Of a DNA stretch of 20,109 bases, positions 1-6,533 are shown one piece after another (positions within the stretch are counted from its first letter, which is position 1; each line of letters opens with the position of its first letter). Where the stretch lies: assembly GCA_031278675.1 (NCBI GenBank), contig JAITJY010000309.1:1-20109 (forward strand). Reading direction: 5' to 3'. Below the pieces are notes generated by a model. That model was not told the origin of the DNA, searched no databases, and saw only the letters and a program-made list of their open reading frames with translations. This DNA is from Bifidobacteriaceae bacterium (GTDB lineage: Bacteria; Actinomycetota; Actinomycetes; Actinomycetales; WQXJ01). The position numbers and the translations under genes were made by a program.

Positions 1-173
1 AAGACGATGACTTCGCAGCCGATGATCCCCGGCCAGCGCAGATGCGCCGCCTCCGGGTAGACCGCCACCGTCTCCTGGGCGACCCACGGGATGACGAGCG
101 CCTGGCCCGCCACCGCCACTGCCAGGATGACACCCACAATCGCCTTCGCCCCGATCACTGTCGCGCGCCGCAT
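1..173 (-). CDS. DUF2975-type membrane protein, 5' end (partial)
   Basis: The reading frame starts at ATG 173-171 on the minus strand and runs off the left edge, leaving about 57 residues. The protein begins MRRATVIGAKAIVGVILAVA, a basic start followed by a hydrophobic helix (about residues 7-30). The segment IPWVAQETVAVYPEAAHLRW and then a second hydrophobic stretch (GIIGCEVIV) follow. This resembles the start of actinobacterial DUF2975 proteins, small four-helix membrane proteins of unknown role usually encoded next to a small XRE-type regulator. Such a partner would lie beyond the left edge. A GGGG tract upstream of the ATG is only a weak ribosome binding site. Two inverted repeats sit immediately upstream. 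The family call rests on pattern resemblance; existence of the gene is better supported than its family. Confidence 0.6.
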   Translation of the reverse strand, partial: MRRATVIGAKAIVGVILAVAVAGQALVIPWVAQETVAVYPEAAHLRWPGIIGCEVIV

Positions 174-184
174 AATCGACCCCT

Positions 185-220
185 ATCGTTTTTCGATGTT
201 CCAGTATCGTTATACGATAC
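185..220. promoter_or_regulatory. Paired TATCG/CGATA operators upstream of the DUF2975-type gene
   Basis: Two inverted repeats of the same type lie side by side: ATCG-TTTTT-CGAT (185-197) and GTATCGT-TAT-ACGATAC (204-220, 7-bp arms). Their centres are about 21 bp apart, roughly two helical turns. They are clearly AT-richer than the surroundings. On the minus strand a GATACT (-10-like) element overlaps the second palindrome, so a bound protein would block the promoter of the leftward gene. The regulator is not in the window; a dimeric HTH regulator encoded further left is the natural suspect (inference). Confidence 0.5.
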
Positions 221-303
221 ACCACTGCGATGCTCACAGTGGGGAACCTCCTCCGGGCGAGTTGTACGCCGTCGTGTTGATTGGCGGGTTCGGGGTCTTG
301 GCT

Positions 304-370
304 GTTGACGGGAAAAGACAACCGGCCTTGCCGAGGTGCTCGGTAGAGGGCCGGTATTAGTCTTCCCAAC
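304..370. other. Long imperfect hairpin (possible structured RNA or terminator)
   Basis: Nested complementary arms can be read directly: GTT (304-306) with AAC (368-370), GGGAA (310-314) with TTCCC (363-367), GAC (317-319) with GTC (360-362), ACCGGCC (321-327) with GGCCGGT (349-355), and CCGAG (331-335) with CTCGG (339-343). Bulges are small and the terminal loop is GTG. It lies between the leftward 101-aa gene and the leftward DUF2975-type gene. It may end transcription from 734-429, although no U-tract follows, or it may be a small RNA or a folded mobile remnant. Confidence 0.45.
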
Positions 371-428
371 GTAGCTTGACCGCCAGCACTGATGCAAGAC
401 TCCGGGCTGGTTGTGTGCAAGACGCGCA

Positions 429-734
429 TCACAGGGTTTCGTTGAGACGCTGGGCCAACAGCCGGGCTGCGCGCGCGGCCCACAAGTCCAGTCTCTGGCT
501 GAAAGACTGAGTCACGGTGGGCTCAATCTCCCGCAGCCAAACCTCAAGGTCCGCCTCAGCATTGGCCACAACCACCCGAAACTCAGGCACCTGCCCCAAA
601 CCAGCAAGCGCCTGATCGCGCAGACCAGCAATCACAACCACCCACTCAAGTGACTTGTTCTGCCGCCCGAACCGGGCGCCGAGCAAGCGCAGCGGAACGT
701 AAGCGTCAAGAGCCGCCCGGGCGGCATCGGACAT
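429..734 (-). CDS. Hypothetical 101-aa protein
   Basis: The start is placed at ATG 734-732 because GGAAGGAGA lies about 5 bases upstream. The frame stays open further upstream, but those codons lack a comparable site. The protein begins MSDAARAALDAYVPLRLLGA and looks all-helical and acidic. There are no cysteines, no membrane helix and no recognisable catalytic motif. The middle (FRVVVANAEADLEVWLRE) and the C-terminal SQRLDLWAARAARLLAQRLN have amphipathic helix character. I do not recognise the family. It reads in the same direction as the operon to its right but is separated from it by about 270 bases, so it is probably a separate unit. Confidence 0.6.
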   Translation of the reverse strand: MSDAARAALDAYVPLRLLGARFGRQNKSLEWVVVIAGLRDQALAGLGQVPEFRVVVANAEADLEVWLREIEPTVTQSFSQRLDLWAARAARLLAQRLNETL

Positions 735-985
735 CGGGTCTCCTTCCCGGGAACCGGACGAACTGGGCGGCCCGCAATCCACCCCCGGCGCAACCGGCGG
801 CCACGCTGGAGGACCTCGCGCTGGAGCGTGCGATCTGCGGTCAAGGCCAACTGCGTCAAGTATCCCGCACAGCAGCGACGTTCTCCCGGTGCGCAGGCCG
901 CTGGCGTCGCCCGCCTAAAGAGATCATCCGGCGGGTGCGGTGCGGCCGCTGCTGGATGCAGTTTGGGCCCACGCCCCAGGTCCAC

Positions 986-999
986 CAGCCCTCAGGCTG
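986..999 (-). terminator. Small hairpin after the ImmA/IrrE gene
   Basis: CAGCC-CTCA-GGCTG (986-999) lies 6-19 bases beyond the stop codon at 1005 on the minus strand. The stem is only 5 bp and there is no clear U-run, so this is a weak terminator candidate for the four-gene operon. Confidence 0.25.
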
Positions 1000-1004
1000 C
1001 TGCC

Positions 1005-1856
1005 TCACGACGGAGTGGGTGTGGCGCTGCGGGGACCGGGGCCGAGTTGCTCAAAGTAGAACCCAACGGCCATTTCTTGCCGACGCAAGAGATCTACGCC
1101 AAGCAGCCGCTCAGGCCGCTTCTGCGTGCTGATCTCGCGCCACAGGGGGTGTCCAGTCCAAGCCAATGAGCCAATCATTCGAGAACTCTCCATAGATAGC
1201 CGCACCCCTTCACTCCAACCCCGAGGCGGGCGAACCGTCTCCGCCACAACCCAGTCGCCTACACAGGTGGGTCTTAGCTGTAGCAGCGAGCGGCGGTCCC
1301 CGGTGGCCTCATTTAGCCGAATGGTCGCGAGCGTCAAAGACACATCGAACCGATGGGCCACGGATACAACCGAGGTGAGATCGGTCGCGCTGCTGGCTAA
1401 CTTCAGCGCCCATTTTGCCGGAAACAACAGTTCAAAGGCTAATTCATCACAGAGTTTTTCGAGTCCAATTCTGTTGATTACCGCGTCCAGAACTGAAGCG
1501 TCTTCGGCGATAATTCCTTGAGACAGCGCCACCCTCTCGTCGAATGTGTCGCGGATCGTAGAGTGAAGAGCCGCCGGATTGAACACCGGATCAAACAGCA
1601 CATGGGCAAATTCGTGCGCGAGGGTCATGTTTCGGCGTTGGTGGTGGCGCCCGTCCCTGACCTGCACAACTGGACCTCGCTGGCCCCACACAGTCTCCCC
1701 ATGGATGGGTCGGCGCTCGTAGACGACATAACGGACACCCAGCCTTTGGCGCAATTCGCTGAGGTCACACCGGGGGTTGTCGTAGCGGCGCGGCAGCATT
1801 CGCTCGGTCAATCTTTGGAGTGCCGATCGCCAACCGAGCCACGCCGCACTGCTCAC
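1005..1856 (-). CDS. ImmA/IrrE family zinc metallopeptidase
   Basis: This 283-aa protein carries the gluzincin signature HEFAH at residues 81-85, with the second conserved helix CDELAFELLFP at 136-146; E138 is the likely third zinc ligand. That arrangement is typical of ImmA/IrrE (COG2856) peptidases, which cleave repressors or anti-factors in phage, mobile-element and radiation responses. No HTH domain is fused. The N-terminal 75 residues contain the usual region before the metal site (LGVRYVVYERRP). The C-terminal half (160-283) has no motif I recognise. The start is GTG 1856-1854, overlapping the stop of the upstream gene by 4 bases (GTGA), so translation is probably coupled. It is the last gene of the operon; its target could be the RHH regulator or the 463-aa partner (inference). 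Confidence 0.88.
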   Translation of the reverse strand: MSSAAWLGWRSALQRLTERMLPRRYDNPRCDLSELRQRLGVRYVVYERRPIHGETVWGQRGPVVQVRDGRHHQRRNMTLAHEFAHVLFDPVFNPAALHSTIRDTFDERVALSQGIIAEDASVLDAVINRIGLEKLCDELAFELLFPAKWALKLASSATDLTSVVSVAHRFDVSLTLATIRLNEATGDRRSLLQLRPTCVGDWVVAETVRPPRGWSEGVRLSMESSRMIGSLAWTGHPLWREISTQKRPERLLGVDLLRRQEMAVGFYFEQLGPGPRSATPTPS

Positions 1857-3244
1857 TTTGGCGGGTCCCAGGCGAGCCGCTTATCGACATCTGCCCAGTC
1901 TTGATAGCCGAGGGACAGTGTGGCGCTGCGAGACGAAGGACCCCGCTGTCGGATCTCGCGTTCCGCAAACTCAAGCATTTCCACGAACCGGGCATTATCA
2001 TAGTTGTGCGCTGCGGAATAGGCGAACAGCGTCTTAATTGATTGCGCCGACCACCCGACGCTGCCACCGTTACGATTCGCCGTTTCCAACGGAAGTAGCC
2101 GTCCAGGTCCGGTCAAAGGCCGGTTCGCGCCGCTGGTCTTGGCGTGCAACCGGTCGAGTTCTTGCCTGATCTGCTGCGGGGCCTGGGCGTAATGGATGGG
2201 CTGCGACCAGAACTCTGCATCGAACCTGGTGATGCGGGAATCTTCGAAGACTGCGTCATCGGCCGCCAACATGTGTTCGTGAATGTTGCCATTGGGATCC
2301 GCCGCCCAGTTTTGGACATCACGGGAACGGCGTTCAATTCGACCACGGTTGACCGCAAGCCAGTTAGCGGCCTTTGTCACGGCCTCCGCCTCGGTTTCAT
2401 AGCGCCCGACCTCGGCGTTTGCCTCCCAACGGCCAAGAAGTTCCGGGAGTCTCACCAATATCAGGGTGGGGATCTGCATCAGCGTCACAAGCTCGAGATT
2501 GTGGCCGGTCCCAAAACTGGCCATCGCAGTGAACACGATCTGCGCGGACGAACGCAGCACCGCTGCCCGAGTCGTGGCCGGGTCGCGCCGGGCGCTCGCC
2601 CCAGGAGGCGCGTGCCTGGCCGTCACCTCGGGCCGCCAACCCATAGCCTCCACCTTCTGCCCGATTGCTTCCCCAGCTTCGTGGGTCGCCCGCCAGGTGG
2701 CTAGGGTCGCGGCGTCATCGTTTGCATGGCTCCAAAACTGCTGGATGCCGACGATTGGGGGGCCATCCACCTTCAACAATTCCCGGGTTTCATTGGCCGC
2801 AATCACAGTCCCATCAAGCACGCGGGTCAAAATGGTGATCCTCTCGTCGTCTCCCAGATCAGGCGACAAGAGCGCCTGCAGCGCCGGATCACCAAGGTCA
2901 TACCAGGCTTGACCGTGTGCGGCCGCGACCCATGAGACAGCATCCTTGATCACACCGAATTCCTCGGCGCACAGCACGCCGCTTACTTGTTCAAAGAAGT
3001 GCCGCTGCTGATGCCACCAGGCTGCGGCCGTCAAAGCCACCTCTGCCGATACTTCGGTGGTGCGGGATCCTCGCGCCTCAGATTGATTCCACACCGTACT
3101 GATCGCGAGAGCTGCCGCTGTCACAGCGACATCATCCGGGCGCCCGAGAAGTGTCTCGTCCGGCCACCGCACAGTCAGCAAGCTCTTGACCAAGTCATTG
3201 GACGTCGTTAATCGTTGTTCAGGCAGCGAGCCTCCGGCCTGCAC
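1853..3244 (-). CDS. 463-aa protein with deoxyribosyltransferase/TIR-like patch
   Basis: I do not recognise the full-length family. Residues about 228-266 read as a Rossmann-type segment: a strand (AQIVFTA), then ASFGTGHNLELVTLMQIPTL and a second strand (LILVR). The pattern SFGxGxxxE followed by a helix and a proline-strand resembles the C-terminal part of nucleoside 2-deoxyribosyltransferase-like and TIR/SLOG-like folds, where a glutamate at that position (here E251) acts on nucleotide substrates. Residues 1-200 are helical and rich in Ala and Trp; the C-terminal part (300-463) is soluble and charged. No membrane helix was seen. The start is GTG 3244, 5 bases after the upstream stop; its end overlaps the peptidase gene by 4 bases. 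A nucleotide- or NAD-consuming effector, or a sensor of such a ligand, is inference from the patch and operon context. Confidence 0.75.
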   Translation of the reverse strand: MQAGGSLPEQRLTTSNDLVKSLLTVRWPDETLLGRPDDVAVTAAALAISTVWNQSEARGSRTTEVSAEVALTAAAWWHQQRHFFEQVSGVLCAEEFGVIKDAVSWVAAAHGQAWYDLGDPALQALLSPDLGDDERITILTRVLDGTVIAANETRELLKVDGPPIVGIQQFWSHANDDAATLATWRATHEAGEAIGQKVEAMGWRPEVTARHAPPGASARRDPATTRAAVLRSSAQIVFTAMASFGTGHNLELVTLMQIPTLILVRLPELLGRWEANAEVGRYETEAEAVTKAANWLAVNRGRIERRSRDVQNWAADPNGNIHEHMLAADDAVFEDSRITRFDAEFWSQPIHYAQAPQQIRQELDRLHAKTSGANRPLTGPGRLLPLETANRNGGSVGWSAQSIKTLFAYSAAHNYDNARFVEMLEFAEREIRQRGPSSRSATLSLGYQDWADVDKRLAWDPPK

Positions 3245-3249
3245 TGTAG

Positions 3250-3747
3250 TTATCCCTTCGCTTCGTCGTCCTGGTCCGCGCTGACCGAACCCGAACTGCC
3301 TGCCCCAAAATAGAAACCAATTATGGCGGCAACCAGTGGCAAAATGCTTTTCCAGATGTCGCCAACCAATGCGTAAACTTGGTCCGTCTCGCGTTCAAAA
3401 AAGCCGAGAATGCCGACAGCCAGGATTGCGGTCACGGCAATGGTGGCCAGCGAGATAGACATGGTCTTCGCCAACCAGCTACGCACCCGCCTGGGGTGCG
3501 CAGCGGCCTCACGGATTCCGCGTCGAACTGCGTCATAGTTCGGTTCTAATTCGTTTCGGACGGTGCCTGGCGTCGCCGTGTTCGTGACGGCGGCTATGCC
3601 GCCGGGCGGCAGAGCGTTGTACACGGGTGCCAGCCATTCTGCGGCGGCATGTGTCGCTTCTCCTTTGAAGCTAATTGAGTCTTGGGCAGGCGCGGCGGGG
3701 CTTTGCGCACTGCGCCTTGCCCCGCCATCGCCTGCGTTGGTGGACAT
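3250..3747 (-). CDS. Two-TM membrane protein (operon partner)
   Basis: This 165-aa protein has a long soluble N-terminal part (1-94) that is disordered at first (Ala/Pro/Ser to about 30), with a basic stretch before the membrane (HPRRVRSWLAK, about 84-94). Two hydrophobic helices follow: about 96-117 (SISLATIAVTAILAVGILGF) and about 133-150 (ILPLVAAIIGFYFGAGS). A short acidic tail ends it. The basic residues ahead of helix 1 suggest that both termini are cytoplasmic. The GFYFG ending of helix 2 recurs in small two-helix proteins found in signalling or defence operons, but I cannot name a family. The ATG at 3747 overlaps the preceding stop by one base (TAATG). It probably anchors the system at the membrane or forms an oligomeric pore or sensor (inference). 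Confidence 0.72.
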   Translation of the reverse strand: MSTNAGDGGARRSAQSPAAPAQDSISFKGEATHAAAEWLAPVYNALPPGGIAAVTNTATPGTVRNELEPNYDAVRRGIREAAAHPRRVRSWLAKTMSISLATIAVTAILAVGILGFFERETDQVYALVGDIWKSILPLVAAIIGFYFGAGSSGSVSADQDDEAKG

Positions 3748-3971
3748 TAGACCAGTATCCTCACCGGGTGGCGCACGCGGTCTCCGGTGCTACCGTCGGG
3801 AACCGCCACTTCTATGGTGTTCCCCTCCCGGACCTGGTCGGCGAAGAACTTGCGGTCGGCGATCGCCAGCCGCAATTCCTCGGTGAGGCTGCGGTCCCCT
3901 TGCCTCGCCAGGTCTTTGAGGACGGCGAGGACCTCATCGGTTAGGTTAACCGTCAGCTTCTGCTTAGCCAA
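3747..3971 (-). CDS. Ribbon-helix-helix DNA-binding protein
   Basis: The 74-aa product starts MAKQKLTVNLTDEVLAVLKD, the strand-helix pattern of a ribbon-helix-helix (Arc/CopG-like) regulator. The second helix is about residues 28-42 (SLTEELRLAIADRKFF), followed by a short polar tail. The start is TTG 3971-3969, chosen because GGAGGAG lies 7 bases upstream. It is the first gene of the four-gene operon, with a 1-base overlap to the next gene. The promoter directly upstream holds several ATACGGC half-sites, so it probably represses its own operon as a dimer or tetramer. In toxin-antitoxin terms it could play the antitoxin or regulator part, but the partners do not match a standard toxin. Confidence 0.8.
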   Translation of the reverse strand: MAKQKLTVNLTDEVLAVLKDLARQGDRSLTEELRLAIADRKFFADQVREGNTIEVAVPDGSTGDRVRHPVRILV

Positions 3972-4013
3972 TGCGTTGCTCCTCCTAGATCGTTTAAGTT
4001 CGCCGCGCGCTTC

Positions 4014-4102
4014 TTACGCGACTCGTTACGCGCCATCGTATACGGCTAGTAGCCGTATAGCAATACCGGTGGCGTACGGCGTTGCGCCGTATGTCATACG
4101 GC
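4014..4102 (-). promoter_or_regulatory. Promoter and half-site array of the RHH-headed operon
   Basis: On the minus strand TTGCTA (4063-4058), a 17-base spacer and TACGAT (4040-4035) form a good promoter. The spacer is occupied by the palindrome ATACGGC-TAGTA-GCCGTAT (4040-4058). A second copy, TACGGC-GTTGC-GCCGTA (4075-4091), and a further half-site ATACGGC (4096-4102) lie upstream; the last pairs with 4086-4092 as GCCGTAT-GTC-ATACGGC. A direct repeat TTACGCG (4014-4020 and 4026-4032) lies downstream of the -10 with a 12-base period. Ribbon-helix-helix proteins commonly bind such short, regularly spaced repeats cooperatively, so autorepression is the likely reading. Confidence 0.6.
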
Positions 4103-4384
4103 ATCGGGCGCTGCGGCAGGGCCCGGAAGCGGAGCGGGGGCAGCGCTTGGACTATGCCGCCAAACCCGAAAGTGGCGTTCTTGGGTCGGGGCGTCGCCGG
4201 CGTACTACTACGTCAGCGGGTGGGCGCGAGCCCGCCGGCCGGCCGCCGCGCCCCATTTCCCCCGACCGTCGCCCGCGCGCCGCCTTGAACAGCCCGGGGC
4301 CCGGCCGCGCCCAGTTCACCCGGTCAGATGATGAGACAGTGGCGCAGTCGGCTGCGCGCGGGCGAACCGGGGCTCAGCATTGAA
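4103..4384. other. GC-rich intergenic stretch, no gene supported
   Basis: No open frame here has a convincing start or family resemblance. The only structure seen is GGGCGCG (4222-4228) with CGCGCCC (4247-4253) around a GGCCGGCC core, which would fold into a stable hairpin. It could insulate the leftward operon from the rightward heat-shock operon. Confidence 0.4.
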
Positions 4385-4400
4385 TGTGATGCAGATCACA
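4385..4400. promoter_or_regulatory. Crp/GlxR-type cAMP receptor protein site
   Basis: TGTGA-TGCAGA-TCACA is an exact match to the TGTGA-N6-TCACA consensus bound by CRP-family regulators, including actinobacterial GlxR/Crp. It lies about 85 bp upstream of the putative dnaK -35 box and about 59 bp upstream of the distal HAIR element. Its distance from the promoter could suit activation from upstream or control of a leftward transcript. Binding itself is inferred. Confidence 0.55.
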
Positions 4401-4458
4401 AGTACACCCGGCGGGCGGGCAGGCTGGATCAGACCCCGGCCCGTCCGCCGACAACGAA

Positions 4459-4532
4459 ATTGAGCCCACCAGACTCAACTTGATTTGACGCAGCGGCCTA
4501 AGCAGTGCAAACTTGAGTCGGATTGACTCAAC
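4459..4532 (+). promoter_or_regulatory. dnaK promoter with two HAIR (HspR) operators
   Basis: The proximal element CTTGAGT-N7-ACTCAAC (4512-4532) differs from the HAIR consensus CTTGAGT-N7-ACTCAAG at one base. A distal, weaker element ATTGAGC-N7-ACTCAAC lies at 4459-4479; the two centres are 53 bp apart. Between them TTGACG (4485-4490), a 17-base spacer and CAAACT (4508-4513) give a plausible promoter, with the proximal HAIR covering the -10 end and the start region. HspR, encoded at the operon's end, would bind here with DnaK as co-repressor and release on heat stress, as known in Streptomyces and mycobacteria. Confidence 0.85.
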
Positions 4533-4653
4533 GAGGGAGTCACTGGTGGCCGTCCGAGTCTCCCAGCCCACCCTGGAGGCTCGGACCGCCTCTAGTGGCT
4601 CTCGCGCCGAAGCACCACGCAGGCAAGAACTCAACGCAAAGGAAGCAACAAAC

Positions 4654-6531
4654 ATGGGACGAGCAGTCGGAATTGACCTAGGTACAACCAACTCGGTAGT
4701 CGCAACACTCGAAGGCGGCGAACCCACCGTCATCGCCAACGCTGAAGGCCAGCGCACCACGCCATCGGTCGTCGCGTTCACCAAGAGCGGCGAAGTGCTG
4801 GTCGGCGAAGTCGCCAAACGCCAAGCCGTGACCAACGTGGACCGCACCATCAGTTCCGTCAAACGCCACATGGGAACCGACTGGAGCGTAGCAATCGACG
4901 GGAAGAAGTACACGGCACAGGAGATTTCCGCCCGCATTCTCAACAAGTTGAAGACCGATGCCGAAGCCTACTTGGGAGAGTCCGTCACCGACGCAGTCAT
5001 TACGGTCCCCGCCTACTTCAACGACGCGCAACGCCAAGCGACCAAGGAGGCCGGTGAGATTGCCGGCCTCAAAGTGCTCCGCATCATCAACGAACCGACT
5101 GCGGCCGCGCTGGCCTACGGGTTGGACAAGTCCACCTCAGACGAGTTGATCCTGGTCTTCGACCTAGGCGGCGGCACGTTTGACGTGTCCTTGTTGGAGG
5201 TCGGCAAAGAAGATGACGGGTTCTCCACGATCCAGGTCAAGGCAACCAGCGGCGACAACAAGCTGGGCGGTGATGACTGGGACGCCAGGATTGTCGATTT
5301 CTTGGTCAACGAAGTCAAAAAGGCGTCCGGGGTTGACCTAGCCAAAGACAAGGTAGCCCTACAGCGGCTCAAAGAAGCCGCTGAACAGGCCAAGAAGGAA
5401 CTGTCCACGGCCACCTCCACCACGATCTCGCTCCAGTACCTGTCAATGAATGAGAACGGCCCAATTCACCTCGACACCAAGCTGACGCGAGCCCAGTTCG
5501 AGGAAATGACCAAGGATCTGCTGGAGCGCACCCGCAAGCCGTTCGAGTCCGTCATCAAGGACGCAGGTATTAAGGTCTCGCAGATCAATCACGTCATCTT
5601 GGTGGGTGGTTCAACCCGCATGCCGGCCGTGGCGCAGGTGGTCAAGACCCTGACCGGCGGCAAGGAGCCGAATAAGGGCGTCAACCCGGATGAGGTCGTG
5701 GCGATTGGTGCCGCGCTCCAGGCCGGCGTGATCATGGGCGAACGCAAGGACGTCCTGTTGATCGACGTCACGCCGCTATCACTCGGTATCGAGACCAAGG
5801 GTGGCTTCATGACTAAGCTGATTGAGCGCAACACGGCCATCCCCACCAAGCGCAGTGAGATTTTCTCAACCGCAGAAGACAACCAGCCATCCGTGCTGAT
5901 CCAGGTTTATCAAGGCGAACGTGAGTTCGCCCGGGATAACAAGGCGCTCGGCACCTTCGAGTTGACCGGCATTGCGCCGGCCCCCCGCGGCGTCCCCCAG
6001 ATCGAGGTCACCTTCGACATTGACGCCAACGGGATTGTCCACGTCTCCGCGAAAGACCGCGGCACCGGCAAAGAGCAGTCCATGACGATCAGCGGCGGCT
6101 CCGCCCTGCCCAAGGATGAGATTGACCGCATGGTCAAAGACGCCGAAACGCACGCCGCCGAAGACAAAAAGCGCCGCGCCGAAGGCGAGACCCGCAACTC
6201 CGCCGAGCAGATGGTCTACCAGACCGAAGCCCTCATCAAGGACCTCGGCGACAAGATCCCGGAGGACCTGAAAACCGAAGTCGAAGACCGTATCGCGGAC
6301 ACGCGCAAAGCCCTGGAAGGCGACGAGATCGACGCCGTCTCTGCGGCCGTGACCGCACTCGCGGAAGCCGGCCAGAAAGTCGGCAAGCTCGTTTACGCCA
6401 ACCAGCCGCAGCCCGATGCCGCCGGGTCAACACCCGGGTCCGGCCCGGCCGCCGGTTCGGCCGGTGGGGCTTCGGCTACCGCCGATGAAGACATTGTCGA
6501 CGCCGAAGTGATCGACGAGGACCAGGTCTGA
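4654..6531 (+). CDS. dnaK: Chaperone DnaK (Hsp70)
   Basis: This 625-aa ATP-dependent chaperone is the family's usual length. The ATPase domain begins with GIDLGTTNS (residues 6-14); the second phosphate loop DLGGGTFDVSLL starts near 170 and VGGSTRMP precedes the hinge. The conserved linker DVTPLSLGI (371-379) leads to the substrate-binding domain and helical lid. The tail DEDIVDAEVIDEDQV is the typical actinobacterial acidic ending. The start is ATG 4654, with AAAGGAAG upstream and the family N-terminus MGRAVGIDLG directly behind it; 47 open codons further upstream lie in the operator region and do not fit the family. It is first in the operon, with 2 bases to grpE. It folds and protects proteins with DnaJ and GrpE and probably serves as HspR co-repressor. 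Confidence 0.98.
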   Translation: MGRAVGIDLGTTNSVVATLEGGEPTVIANAEGQRTTPSVVAFTKSGEVLVGEVAKRQAVTNVDRTISSVKRHMGTDWSVAIDGKKYTAQEISARILNKLKTDAEAYLGESVTDAVITVPAYFNDAQRQATKEAGEIAGLKVLRIINEPTAAALAYGLDKSTSDELILVFDLGGGTFDVSLLEVGKEDDGFSTIQVKATSGDNKLGGDDWDARIVDFLVNEVKKASGVDLAKDKVALQRLKEAAEQAKKELSTATSTTISLQYLSMNENGPIHLDTKLTRAQFEEMTKDLLERTRKPFESVIKDAGIKVSQINHVILVGGSTRMPAVAQVVKTLTGGKEPNKGVNPDEVVAIGAALQAGVIMGERKDVLLIDVTPLSLGIETKGGFMTKLIERNTAIPTKRSEIFSTAEDNQPSVLIQVYQGEREFARDNKALGTFELTGIAPAPRGVPQIEVTFDIDANGIVHVSAKDRGTGKEQSMTISGGSALPKDEIDRMVKDAETHAAEDKKRRAEGETRNSAEQMVYQTEALIKDLGDKIPEDLKTEVEDRIADTRKALEGDEIDAVSAAVTALAEAGQKVGKLVYANQPQPDAAGSTPGSGPAAGSAGGASATADEDIVDAEVIDEDQV

Positions 6532-6533
6532 CC

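Noticed and set aside
632..1132. Open frames on both strands around the start of the 101-aa gene
   Set aside because: They are Arg/Pro/Cys-rich, overlap each other, and lack ribosome binding sites or motifs.
2144..2912. Plus-strand frames opposite the 463-aa gene
   Set aside because: The compositions are shadow-like, and the minus frame is continuous and coupled to both neighbours.
4513..4653. N-terminal extension of DnaK
   Set aside because: The open codons coincide with the HAIR operator and leader; the family N-terminus begins at ATG 4654 with a ribosome binding site.
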